A stretch of DNA of 64,000 nucleotides, taken from assembly GCF_029239295.1 (NCBI RefSeq), contig NZ_JAQZBC010000011.1, positions 116,722-180,721 of the forward strand, given 5' to 3'. Shown here one piece after another: positions 50,849 through 59,541 of the stretch. Every line of letters starts with the position of its first letter. Position 1 is the first letter of the stretch. The stretch comes from Sphingomonas sp. Its GTDB lineage: Bacteria; Pseudomonadota; Alphaproteobacteria; Sphingomonadales; Sphingomonadaceae. The position numbers were made by a program, and so were the translations under genes. Under the pieces are notes generated by a model that saw only the letters and a program-made list of their open reading frames with translations, was not told where the DNA came from and searched no databases.

Positions 50849-51889
50849 ATGCATGAACCGCGCGCGTTCGATACGACCTTCGTGACCACGGCCAAGATTG
50901 CGATCGCGGTGCCGGTCCGCAACGAGGCCGAGCGGCTGCCGCGGCTCCTCGACGCACTCGCCCGTCAGATCGGGGCGCCGCCGTTCACCCTCGCCTTGTT
51001 GTTCGACAATTGTGACGATGACAGTCACGCGACTGTCCAGCACCTCGCCCCGACACTCCCTTTTCCAATCGTCACACAGTGCGAGACGGCTGGCGGGCCG
51101 CCAAACGCCGGGCTGGCGCGGGCGCGCGCGATGGCGATGGCGCTATCGATCGCGCCCGACGGCGTGCTGATGACCACCGATGCCGACAGTCAGCCCGCCC
51201 CTGACTGGGTCGCCGCCAATCTGTCGGCGCTCGCGCGAGCGGATGTCGTGGCCGGGCGCATCGTGCGTCACCCGGGCCGCGCGGCGCCGCTTCAGGCGCG
51301 GCTAGAGGCATATTACGATCGCCTCCACGCGCTTCGCCGCCGGCTCGATCCGGTTACGTGGGAGGCTGCCGACACACATCATTGGACCAGCGCCGCCAGC
51401 CTGGCGATGACGAGCCACGTCTATCGGACTGCCGGTGGGTTTCCGCCGCTGGTGCATGGCGAGGATGCGGCGCTGGCCGATGCCGCCGCCCGGCTAGGCC
51501 TGTCGCTCCGCCGCGACGCACGTGCGCATGTCGCGACATCGGCCAGGCGCAATGGCCGGGTGAGTGGCGGCTTCGCAGCGCAGCTCGCCGCGTTCGACCG
51601 TACCGATCACGCACCGGCCGTGTTCCATCCGGAGGACGAGGCGTGGCGCTACACCCTCCATGCGGAGGCACGTCATGGTCACGGGCGCGACGGCTATGAC
51701 CGGCTCGCCACGTCGCTGCGGCTTCCCCTGGCGGAGGTCAGCGCGGTGGCGGCCGAATGCGCCAATGGGGAGGCATTTGCGGCACGGATCGTCGGCGCCC
51801 CGCCCGGCGGGATGCGCGCTGTCACACTGTCCCATGCCGAACGGCTGATCGCCGGGCTGGAGCAAGTCCGCCTGGAGGGCGCGGCATGA
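50849..51889 (+). CDS. Family 2 glycosyltransferase
   Basis: The 346-residue enzyme has a GT-A fold: AIAVPVRNEAERLPRLLDAL (residues 18-37), the metal-binding DAD at 111-113 (MTTDADSQPAPDW), and the acceptor-side HGEDAAL near residue 203. There are no membrane helices, so it works in the cytoplasm or at the membrane surface. Its stop overlaps the next start (ATGA). The four-gene run with an acyl-CoA dehydrogenase-like protein, PIG-L deacetylase and NodS-like methyltransferase suggests assembly or modification of an amino-sugar compound. Donor and acceptor are unknown. Confidence 0.87.
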   Translation: MHEPRAFDTTFVTTAKIAIAVPVRNEAERLPRLLDALARQIGAPPFTLALLFDNCDDDSHATVQHLAPTLPFPIVTQCETAGGPPNAGLARARAMAMALSIAPDGVLMTTDADSQPAPDWVAANLSALARADVVAGRIVRHPGRAAPLQARLEAYYDRLHALRRRLDPVTWEAADTHHWTSAASLAMTSHVYRTAGGFPPLVHGEDAALADAAARLGLSLRRDARAHVATSARRNGRVSGGFAAQLAAFDRTDHAPAVFHPEDEAWRYTLHAEARHGHGRDGYDRLATSLRLPLAEVSAVAAECANGEAFAARIVGAPPGGMRAVTLSHAERLIAGLEQVRLEGAA

Positions 51890-52869
51890 CGAGCGCGCTG
51901 ACCCGCGCCGATATCGCCGCGCTGACGCCCGAACTGGACGGGATTGCTGACCCTTGGGACGCGGCGGGACTGCTCCGGCTCCTGCGGCTGCTTTACCGCG
52001 TGGGGCGCACCGATCTGCCGCTCGGGCGATTGTTCGAAGGGCATGTCGACGCGCTTCAGATCGTCGCGCGCTACGGCACGGCAGCGCAGCGCGCCGCGGC
52101 GGAAGAGGCGGCGCACGGCGGCGGCGCGTTCGGCGTGTGGAACGCCGACCAGCCCGGCGAGCCGGCGGTGTTTGCCGACGGGCAGCTGTCAGGCGCGAAG
52201 GCGTTCGCCTCGGGTGCCGGGCTGCTCAGCCATGCGCTGGTTCCGGTCGACGCCGATGGCGGGCGGCAGCTGCTCCTGGTGGATCTCACCCGCACGCCGC
52301 CCGACATCGACCGATCATGGTGGCGGGTCAGCGGGATGCAGCGGTCCGAAACGCATCTTGCCCGTTGGAGTGGCGCGCCGCTGGAGGCCGAGGCAATGAT
52401 CGGCCGGCCGGGTGATTATACGCACGAGCCCTGGTTCAGCGGCGGGGCCGTCCGCTTCGCGTCGGTCCAGGCTGGCGGGATCGCGGGCGTGGTCGATCGC
52501 ACGCGCGACCATCTCGTCGCCCAGGGCCGTGACAGCGATCCGCTTCAGCGCGTCCGCCTGGCTGACCTCTACCGTGCCGCGCAAGGTGCTGCCGATGCGG
52601 TCGCGAATGCCGCGGCGGCATGGAACGTCGACCGCGTGGACGAGACGCTGGCCTATGTCGCCGCGGCGCGCTCTGCGGTCTATGCGGCAGGGGAGACGGT
52701 GTTGACGCTGTCGCAGGCGGCCGTCGGCGTGCAGGCGATGTTCGTCGATCATCCGCTCAACGCCGCGCTGACCGATCTTGCCGTGTACCTGCGCCAGCCC
52801 GCGCCCGATTTGCAGCGCGACCGCGCCGGCGCCGCAGTCGCCGCCGGCGTGCTGACCCCAACGCTGTGA
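51886..52869 (+). CDS. Acyl-CoA dehydrogenase-fold protein, short and possibly atypical
   Basis: The 327-residue protein follows the acyl-CoA dehydrogenase layout: helical start, GAFGVWNADQPGEPAVFADG and LSGAKAFASGAG (middle beta domain), then a helical C-terminal half ending HPLNAALTDLAVYLRQPAPD. It is shorter than the usual 380 residues, and I cannot see the YEGT-type block that supplies the catalytic Glu, so it may use flavin differently or lack dehydrogenase activity. It is coupled by ATGA to the glycosyltransferase and by GTGA to the PIG-L gene. Confidence 0.75.
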   Translation: MTSALTRADIAALTPELDGIADPWDAAGLLRLLRLLYRVGRTDLPLGRLFEGHVDALQIVARYGTAAQRAAAEEAAHGGGAFGVWNADQPGEPAVFADGQLSGAKAFASGAGLLSHALVPVDADGGRQLLLVDLTRTPPDIDRSWWRVSGMQRSETHLARWSGAPLEAEAMIGRPGDYTHEPWFSGGAVRFASVQAGGIAGVVDRTRDHLVAQGRDSDPLQRVRLADLYRAAQGAADAVANAAAAWNVDRVDETLAYVAAARSAVYAAGETVLTLSQAAVGVQAMFVDHPLNAALTDLAVYLRQPAPDLQRDRAGAAVAAGVLTPTL

Positions 52870-53522
52870 GGCCCGCGCTCGGCCGGGTGCGCCGCCTGCT
52901 GGTGGTCGCGCCGCATCCCGATGACGAGGCCATCGCTGCCTGGGCGCTGATGCGGCGGCTGCGCGCGCGCGGCGCCGCAGTGGAGGTGGTGGTGGTCAGC
53001 GATGGTGGCGCGTCTCACCCCGAAAGCCGCCGCTGGCCCCCTGCCCGCCTCGTCGCCCAGCGCCGGCGCGAGACGCGGCGTGTGCTTCGCCCGCTGGGCA
53101 TCACGCCGGCCGCGATCCGGTTCGTCGGCCTGCCCGACGGCGCGCTCGGCAGCCGCGCTGCCATGCTGCGACTGGCGATGGGCCGCGCCCTGCTGCGCCG
53201 CCGCGCGCCGGACCTGATCATTGGGCCGGTGGCGGACGACGCGCACCCTGATCACGCCGCCGTCGCGGCCGCGCTGCGCGCCCTCCCCCGCCGCGGCGAG
53301 GCGCGCGCCGCTTATCACGTCTGGCCCGAGGGCGCCGGCCGCCGCCTGCGCGGGCCGCACGTCGCGCTGTCCTCGCACGAGATACTGATGAAGCGCGCCG
53401 CGATCCGCCGCTATCGCACCCAGGCGGGATTGATCACCGATGCCAAGGCGGGCTTTGCCATGACGCACCGCCATCTCAACGCCTTTGCCGCGCCCCGCGA
53501 ACGGTTCGGGTGGCAGCGGTGA
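52866..53522 (+). CDS. PIG-L family zinc deacetylase
   Basis: The 218-residue enzyme has the PIG-L zinc motif APHPDDE (residues 15-21, with His17 and Asp20) and the second metal block DDAHPDHAAV (His130 as ligand). The family removes acetyl groups from N-acetylglucosaminyl lipids or related sugars (MshB, GPI pathway PIG-L, bacillithiol BshB). The start is GTG, overlapping the previous stop as GTGA, and it overlaps the methyltransferase the same way. Bifunctional PIG-L/methyltransferase fusions are known, supporting a shared pathway with its neighbour. Confidence 0.9.
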   Translation: MRPALGRVRRLLVVAPHPDDEAIAAWALMRRLRARGAAVEVVVVSDGGASHPESRRWPPARLVAQRRRETRRVLRPLGITPAAIRFVGLPDGALGSRAAMLRLAMGRALLRRRAPDLIIGPVADDAHPDHAAVAAALRALPRRGEARAAYHVWPEGAGRRLRGPHVALSSHEILMKRAAIRRYRTQAGLITDAKAGFAMTHRHLNAFAAPRERFGWQR

Positions 53523-54091
53523 AGCCGATCGACCTTGCCGGTTTCGAGGCCAAGTTCGCCGACAGTGAGGATCCCTGGTCGACCTGGGACAAGCCGGACG
53601 AAGTGGTGAAGCGCCGCGCGATCCTCCACGCGCTGGGCCCCGGCCCACTCGGGCGCGTGCTGGAGCTGGGCGCCGGCAACGGGTCCAACAGCCAGGCCCT
53701 CGCCGCCCGCGCGCTACGCCTTGATGCCACCGAGGCGACGGCAAAGGGAACCGCGCTCGTCGCGCGCGCGATCGCCGCGAATACGCCCCGGGCCCGCGCG
53801 CTTCAGCTCGCCGTGCCGGACGCCCCGCCGCGCGACCGCTACGATGCGATCGTGATCGCCGAGCTGCTTTATTATCTCGATCCGCGCGCCATGCGCGATC
53901 TGGCGGCGCAGGCGGCCGAACGGCTGCGCCCCGGCGGCCGACTGGTGCTCGCCCACCACCGCATCACCTTTTACGATTTCGCGCAGCACGCCGAGGGCAT
54001 CCACACCCGCTTCATCACCGCCACCAACCGCCGCTGGTCGCGCCGCACGGTCCGCCAAACCGGCCGCTGGACGGTGCTCGCGTGCACCTGA
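53519..54091 (+). CDS. NodS-like SAM-dependent methyltransferase
   Basis: The 190-residue protein starts with the NodS-type block FEAKFADSEDPWSTW and KRRAILHALG, then the SAM-binding LELGAGNGSNSQALA. LVLAHHRITFYDFAQHAEGIH near the end is also family-typical. NodS in rhizobia N-methylates the deacetylated sugar of Nod factors. Here it directly follows a PIG-L deacetylase, which could expose an amine for methylation. The GTG start at 53519 overlaps the PIG-L stop. An in-frame GTG at 53510 is possible. Confidence 0.85.
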   Translation: MKPIDLAGFEAKFADSEDPWSTWDKPDEVVKRRAILHALGPGPLGRVLELGAGNGSNSQALAARALRLDATEATAKGTALVARAIAANTPRARALQLAVPDAPPRDRYDAIVIAELLYYLDPRAMRDLAAQAAERLRPGGRLVLAHHRITFYDFAQHAEGIHTRFITATNRRWSRRTVRQTGRWTVLACT

Positions 54092-54182
54092 TCGCGGCGC
54101 ATCGCCGGGCCATCGCAAAACGTTCGCGCCAGAGGCCGGAGCCTTCGACAATGCGCACTGGTTCTGCGCGACTGCCGTCTCG

Positions 54183-54644
54183 TCAATCTTTCTGATGCGG
54201 CGTGAATGACTTGGCGGATTTCGCCTGCGGCTGACCGTGTTCGTCGAGGTTGTAGAGGTGCTCCAGCATCAGCACCATGGCGGTATGACCAGCCTCGGTG
54301 AGGTCCACGCGCAGGCGGCGATGATCACGCCGGTCCAGCCGCCGCTGGATCAGGCCTTCGGTCTGAAGGCGGTCGATGCGGCGCAAGGCACTGGTCGGGC
54401 TTTCGCCGCTGATCACGACGAGGTCCTTCACGCAGAGCTGCTCCCCCTCCATCCGGGCGACGAACAGCTCCAGCATCATGTCCCAGGCGGAATCGCGGAA
54501 CAGATCGTCCGGATACAGCGAATTGATGGTGGTGCGGACCTTCAGCGTGTGGCGGGCGAGGTCCGCAAGCTGTGACCGTCGAGATCCGCCAAGCTGCTTG
54601 AGGCGGTCCGCTGCGAGAGACGACTGGGCAAACACGTCATTCAT
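54183..54644 (-). CDS. MarR-family winged-helix regulator
   Basis: The 153-residue protein has the MarR winged-helix core: DSAWDMMLELFVARMEGEQLCVKDLV, the recognition helix SPTSALRRIDRLQTEGLI, and the wing RRLDRRDHRRLRVDLTEAG. GGAGGTGA precedes the ATG. It lies downstream of, and on the same strand as, the type I secretion operon, 113 bases beyond the HlyD gene. The target is unknown. Confidence 0.85.
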   Translation of the reverse strand: MNDVFAQSSLAADRLKQLGGSRRSQLADLARHTLKVRTTINSLYPDDLFRDSAWDMMLELFVARMEGEQLCVKDLVVISGESPTSALRRIDRLQTEGLIQRRLDRRDHRRLRVDLTEAGHTAMVLMLEHLYNLDEHGQPQAKSAKSFTPHQKD

Positions 54645-54757
54645 GACCAGTCACCTCCGCCGTCAGGGGGTTTCGTGATGCGTTCGTCATAGCGCCTTCC
54701 GTTGTCGCGCAGGGAGTTCCTAGATCCCGGCCGGGTGAGGTGAAATTGCATGGCTGA

Positions 54758-55957
54758 TTATCGCTCCCGCAGCGCCTCTCGGGCGCGGTTGAGCGGCTTC
54801 AGAAGATATTGCAGCACGGTCTTGCTGCCGGTGTGAATGTCGGCCGTCGCGATCATTCCGGGTCCGATGGCGTGGCGTTTGCCTGCCTTGTCGACCAGCG
54901 CATCGGCATCGGTACGCACGAACACGCGGTAATAATGGATTTCGGGGTTCACCTCATCGCGGATCGTGTCCGGCGAGATGCTCGCCACCCGTCCCTCGAG
55001 CCCGCCGAAGATCGAATAGTCGTACGCGGTGATCTTGACGCTGGCGCGCTGGCCAGGACGGATGAACGCAATGTCGCGCGGCGCCAGCCGTGCTTCGACG
55101 AGCAGCCGTTCATCCAGCGGCACGATTTCCATGATCTTCCCGTTGGGCGGGATCACACCGCCGATGGTCGACACTTCGATATTCTTGACCACGCCCCTCA
55201 CCGGTGATCGCACGGTCAGCCGGCGCAAGGCGTCGGAACGACCACGTACCACCGGGGCCAGTGCCTCGACCTCCTCGTTCGCCTTGGTCAGTTCCTGGCG
55301 TGCTTCGACGATATATTGCGACCTGAGGTCGGATTTGCGGAGCTGGAGATCCGCCCGTTGGCGCTTCAGCCGAAGCACTTCGACATTGCTCGCGGCACCC
55401 AGCGAGACCAGCCGCTCGCCGATCGCCAGCTCGCGATTGATCAGCGCGAGCGATTCATCGATCAGCCCCTCCGCGCTGCGCAAGCTGCGGCGCCGCGCAT
55501 CGTACAGGCGGATCTCCACCGCCTTGAGGTCGGGGTGCTTTGCCAGTTCATCGGAAAAGGCGATCGGCGTCCCTTCGACCTCGGAGCGAAGCCGGGCGCT
55601 GCGGGCGAGCGCTGCGCGGTACTTCGCCGCGCTTTCATCCACCGTCGACCCGGCCTGCGTCGGATCCAGTTGCGCCAGCACTTGTCCGGCCTCGACGATA
55701 TCGTCCTGCCGCACTGGCAGCTTGGTCAGGATGCCGCCTTCCAGCGACTGGATCACCTGTTCCCGACTGGTCGGCACGACCCTGCCGGTGCCGGTGCTCA
55801 CCTCGTCCAGCTTCGCGAACCACGCCCACGCGAGCGCGGCGAAGACCAGCGCGGCGAGCAGCCAGACCAGCTGCGCGGACGATCGCAGGCGGGTGGCCCC
55901 GTCGTCGGAAAAAGCGTCCGTCAGATCGGCGGGGGAGCGTGCCGGCCGCGCGATCAT
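54758..55957 (-). CDS. HlyD-family type I secretion adaptor
   Basis: The 399-residue membrane-fusion protein has one N-terminal transmembrane helix (residues 29-48) and the biotinyl-lipoyl-like pair GTGRVVPTSREQVIQSLEGGIL and VLAQLDPTQ. A long periplasmic coiled-coil region (about 90-240) follows, then a beta-barrel domain with FIRPGQRASVKITAYDYSIFGGL and PGMIATADIHTG near the end. It bridges the inner-membrane ABC exporter and TolC. Its ATG overlaps the stop of the ABC gene. It is the LapC-type partner for secretion of the adhesin. Confidence 0.93.
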   Translation of the reverse strand: MIARPARSPADLTDAFSDDGATRLRSSAQLVWLLAALVFAALAWAWFAKLDEVSTGTGRVVPTSREQVIQSLEGGILTKLPVRQDDIVEAGQVLAQLDPTQAGSTVDESAAKYRAALARSARLRSEVEGTPIAFSDELAKHPDLKAVEIRLYDARRRSLRSAEGLIDESLALINRELAIGERLVSLGAASNVEVLRLKRQRADLQLRKSDLRSQYIVEARQELTKANEEVEALAPVVRGRSDALRRLTVRSPVRGVVKNIEVSTIGGVIPPNGKIMEIVPLDERLLVEARLAPRDIAFIRPGQRASVKITAYDYSIFGGLEGRVASISPDTIRDEVNPEIHYYRVFVRTDADALVDKAGKRHAIGPGMIATADIHTGSKTVLQYLLKPLNRAREALRER

Positions 55958-58110
55958 GCCGCCCGCCCCCCTGCGCGCATGCGCTGGAGCGCGGCGTCGC
56001 GTGGCTGGTCGAGGACCAGCGTACCATTGTCGATCACGAGAATGCGGTCGACCAGATCAAGCACGCGCATGCGATGCGTCGCGATCACCACCGTACGGTC
56101 GCCGCACCATTCCGAAAAACGGGTGATGAACTGGCGTTCGGCGCTTTCGTCCATTGCCGCGGTGGGTTCATCGAGCAGGACGATGTTGGGCTGACGGAGC
56201 AACAGCCGCGCGAGCAGCAGCGACTGGACCTGCCCGCCCGACAGGCCCAGTCCCCCTTCCAGCACGACATGTTCCAGGCCGTTGCGCAGCCGGCGGACAA
56301 ATCCGTCCGCGCTCACCATGGCGAGCACCGAAAGGATTTCCTCGTCAGACGCGTGCGGCGCGCCAAGCGTCAGGTTTTCCCGCAGCGTCCCGTGGAACAA
56401 CCGGCTGTTCTGCGTCAGCAGCCCGACATGGCGGCGGACGTCGGCCGGATCGATCTGCTGAAGCGCGAGGTCATCGAGCAGGACCTCGCCCCCGACCGGC
56501 TGGAGCATGCCCGACAATCCTTGCAGCAAGGTGGATTTGCCAGCGCCATTGCGGCCGAGCAGCGCGACCTTCTCTCCCGCGCGGATCTCCAGTTGCGGTA
56601 CCCGCAGGGCGGGAGGCGCATCGGGATCGGCATAACCGAACAACGCCGTGCGCAGCGTATACCGTCCTGCGGCGACCGGCAGCGGGATGCGATGTTCGGC
56701 CTCCGGCGCGTCGACCGGCAGCGCCATGATCTGGTCGAGGCTGCCCATCGCGATGCGGGCGTGCTGATAACGGCTGAGCAGCTGGGTGACCTGGCTCATC
56801 GGCGCCATCATGCGTGAGCCCAGGATCGACGCGGCGACCAGGGCGCCCGTCGTCATGTCACCCGCTATCACCATCGGCGCGCCGGCGAAGATCACCGTCG
56901 CATAGACGGCGTTCTGCACGCTTTGCGTCCAGTTGGTGAGCGTGCTGGTCAGGCCGCGCAACTTGAGCTGCGCCTCGCCGGCCACCGCGTTATAGTGGTT
57001 CCACTGGCGCTGGAAGCGGTCTTCCGCCTGTAGCGCCTTGATGTCCTCGATGCCCTGCACCGTTTCCACCAGCATCGCGTTGCGCAGCGAGGATTCACGC
57101 ATCGATTCAGTGGCAAGCGCGCGCAGGCGGCGCTGCGCCAGCAGGCCCGGCAAGATCAGCAGGATGACGCCAGCCAGCGGGACCAGCACCAGCGGCCCGC
57201 CGATGAACCAATAGATGGCGAGGAAGAACAGGAAAAAGGGGAGGTCGGCCAGCGCGGCGACCGTGGTGGAGGTCAGCAGGTCGCGCACCTGATCGAGATC
57301 CCGCAACTGCGCGATGAACGTGCCGGTGGACGTCGGCCGCATCCGGTTGCGCACCCGCATCGCATGTCCGAACACCAGATCGGAAATCCGCAGGTCGGCG
57401 CGCTTCCCGAGCACGTCGATGATGTTGACCCGCATGCGGCGCAGCGCAAATTCGAAGCCGACTGCCAGCAGCACCCCGAGGAACAGGATGTAGAGCGTGG
57501 GCATCGATTGCGCCGGCACCACGCGGTCATAAACCTGCATCGAGAAAAGCACCCCGGCAAGGCCGAGGCAGTTCGTGACGGTGGAGGCGATGGCGACATG
57601 GCCATAGGCGCCCGCATCGCGCATCAGGATCCGACGCAGCCAATGCGTCTCATAGGGACGGATATAGGTGTCGACGCGAACGTCCTTCGCCGACCGCGCC
57701 GGGCGCGGCACGATGAAGTAGCTGGCCTCCGCCTCGATCCGCGAAACCGGCACTTCGGTCTGCAGGCCGGACTCGCGCGAGAAGGTGCAGGTGGCGTTCC
57801 CGTCGCCATCCAGTGCGGAGACAAGCGCAAGCTCGCCGTCCCCCAGCGCCGCGATCACGGGCAGGCGGCGGCTGTTCAAGCGAAGGTCATTGGGTTCGAT
57901 CAGGCGGATCGATAAGCCACTGGCGCGGGCGATCGCGGCAATCCGTTGCTGCAGCGTGCCGCCCGACTGCCAGGCCCCGGCCAGCCGTGCCCGCTGCACC
58001 GACACCGGCAGGCCGTAATGGCGGGCCGCCAGCGTCAGCATTTCAAGCCATTGTTCTGCCTCTGCCGGAAGCCTGGTTCCCGGCACGGGAAGTTCTGCGG
58101 GGCCCGTCAA
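55954..58110 (-). CDS. Type I secretion ABC transporter (LapB-like, with inactive C39-like domain)
   Basis: The 718-residue exporter has three parts. An N-terminal C39-like domain (residues 1-130) lacks the catalytic Cys/His, so it is a substrate-docking domain, not a protease. A six-helix membrane region begins near 165 (MRDAGAYGHVAIASTVTNCLGLAGVLF). The ATPase has Walker A GRNGAGKST, signature LSGGQ and Walker B IVLLDEPT. These fit LapB-type exporters of giant adhesins. The TTG start overlaps the TolC stop (TTGA), and its own stop overlaps the HlyD ATG. Confidence 0.94.
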   Translation of the reverse strand: MTGPAELPVPGTRLPAEAEQWLEMLTLAARHYGLPVSVQRARLAGAWQSGGTLQQRIAAIARASGLSIRLIEPNDLRLNSRRLPVIAALGDGELALVSALDGDGNATCTFSRESGLQTEVPVSRIEAEASYFIVPRPARSAKDVRVDTYIRPYETHWLRRILMRDAGAYGHVAIASTVTNCLGLAGVLFSMQVYDRVVPAQSMPTLYILFLGVLLAVGFEFALRRMRVNIIDVLGKRADLRISDLVFGHAMRVRNRMRPTSTGTFIAQLRDLDQVRDLLTSTTVAALADLPFFLFFLAIYWFIGGPLVLVPLAGVILLILPGLLAQRRLRALATESMRESSLRNAMLVETVQGIEDIKALQAEDRFQRQWNHYNAVAGEAQLKLRGLTSTLTNWTQSVQNAVYATVIFAGAPMVIAGDMTTGALVAASILGSRMMAPMSQVTQLLSRYQHARIAMGSLDQIMALPVDAPEAEHRIPLPVAAGRYTLRTALFGYADPDAPPALRVPQLEIRAGEKVALLGRNGAGKSTLLQGLSGMLQPVGGEVLLDDLALQQIDPADVRRHVGLLTQNSRLFHGTLRENLTLGAPHASDEEILSVLAMVSADGFVRRLRNGLEHVVLEGGLGLSGGQVQSLLLARLLLRQPNIVLLDEPTAAMDESAERQFITRFSEWCGDRTVVIATHRMRVLDLVDRILVIDNGTLVLDQPRDAALQRMRAGGRAA

Positions 58111-59444
58111 ATCGTCACCCCCGCAACACGCACGCCGGCAAGGCCTAGCGCGTCACGCAACTGGCCGGAGTAGAAAAGACAGTCGAGCCGAAGGCGGCGC
58201 AGGTCATGTTCGGTGTTGACCGCCTGGAAGCGGGTCGCATGCAATTCCTGTTCGGCGTTGAGCAGGTCGACGAGCGTACGCGTGCCCATTTCAAGATATT
58301 GCAGCCGGTAGAGCCGCCCGGTGTCGAGCATCGCAGCCTGGCGGGCGGCGAGCATGTCGGTGAGACCCGACAGGCTGGACACCTGCTGCTGCGCCTCGGC
58401 CAGCCGCTGCCGGCTTTCCAGGCGGGCGCGCTGCGAACCGGCCCGTGCCGCCGACAAGGCGGCATCGGCGCCGCGCACGCGGGCGCGGATCGCGCCGCCA
58501 TTGAATACATTGCCCGTCACGCGCAATCCGACATTGTAGAGACTGCGATCACCGAACGGCGAGGTGAAGTCGGTCGAGGCGTCACCGCCCAGCGACAGCG
58601 TCGGCAGGCGATCCGCGCGGCTGCGGCGAAGCTGCGCCTCGGCGAAGTCCTGGCGCGCGTCAGCCGCCATGACCGCCGGAACAGCCGTCCAGTCCGGCGC
58701 GGGCCGCGAACAACCGCTCGCCAGCCAGGCCGGAACATCGGCCGACACGTCGCCCGGCGCATCACGCGCCAGCAGATAGGTTAGATTGCTGCCCCAGCGG
58801 CGGCGTTCCGCCTCGATCTGGACCAAGGTGGCACGTGCGGCCTCGACGCGGGCCTGCGCCTGCAGCGCATCGGACTGAGTGGTGGCGCCCGTCTCGTACC
58901 GGTCCTGCACCAGCCGGGCGATGCCCCCGACGCTGGCAAGCTGTTCCTCAGCAACCGCGTACAGCGCGATCGACCGCTGCATTTCGATCACTGCATTGGC
59001 GGTTTCGCGGACCAGTTCGTCGATCGCCAGCAAAAGCTCGGCGTGTTCGGCGTCCCGACCCGATCGGGCGGCGGCGATCGCGCTGCGCACCTTGCCGAAA
59101 TCGAACAGCATCTGCTGCGCCCCGACTTGCGGGCGCGGGCGCCAGCCTTCGGCCAGGCGATTGTCATAGCCGCTGGAGACGCCCGCGCTCACCTGCGGCA
59201 GATAAGCCGCGCGCGCCTCGGCGATGGCTTGTTCCTGAATGCCGATCTCGCTGGCGGCCTGAACCACCGACGGGTGCCATTCGAGCGCGAGACGCGCCGC
59301 GCGTTCCAGCGTCAACGGCGGAAGAACTTGCGCCTGCACCTTTCCGATGTGTTGCGCCGTCGCACCAGGGACGAGCGCCACCAGAATGCCCGCGCTAATG
59401 ACGCGGCGAAGGTGCAAACGAATACGAGACGTTGGCGTAATCAT
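58107..59444 (-). CDS. TolC-family outer-membrane efflux protein (LapE/AggA-like)
   Basis: The 445-residue protein has a signal peptide (residues 1-30) and two matching TolC repeats. The first has LERAARLALEWHPSVVQAASEIGIQEQ and AYLPQVSAGVSSGYDN. The second has DARQDFAEAQLRRSRADRLPTLSLGGDAS and ends YLEMGTRTLVDLLNAEQELHATRFQAVN. It forms the outer-membrane tunnel for adhesin secretion. It lies 97 bases downstream of the adhesin gene and overlaps the exporter gene. Confidence 0.94.
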   Translation of the reverse strand: MITPTSRIRLHLRRVISAGILVALVPGATAQHIGKVQAQVLPPLTLERAARLALEWHPSVVQAASEIGIQEQAIAEARAAYLPQVSAGVSSGYDNRLAEGWRPRPQVGAQQMLFDFGKVRSAIAAARSGRDAEHAELLLAIDELVRETANAVIEMQRSIALYAVAEEQLASVGGIARLVQDRYETGATTQSDALQAQARVEAARATLVQIEAERRRWGSNLTYLLARDAPGDVSADVPAWLASGCSRPAPDWTAVPAVMAADARQDFAEAQLRRSRADRLPTLSLGGDASTDFTSPFGDRSLYNVGLRVTGNVFNGGAIRARVRGADAALSAARAGSQRARLESRQRLAEAQQQVSSLSGLTDMLAARQAAMLDTGRLYRLQYLEMGTRTLVDLLNAEQELHATRFQAVNTEHDLRRLRLDCLFYSGQLRDALGLAGVRVAGVTI

Positions 59445-59541
59445 GCCGCGGCCACCCTTTACTCCTAATGGACCAAGTGTGGCCGCAACTGGTTAACAGA
59501 GAGCAAACTTCTTATCTTACATTGTGTTGCCGTTGCTCCAT

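Noticed and set aside
55029..56126. 365-codon plus-strand frame opposite the HlyD gene
   Set aside because: Ser/Arg-rich shadow of a clearly functional gene.
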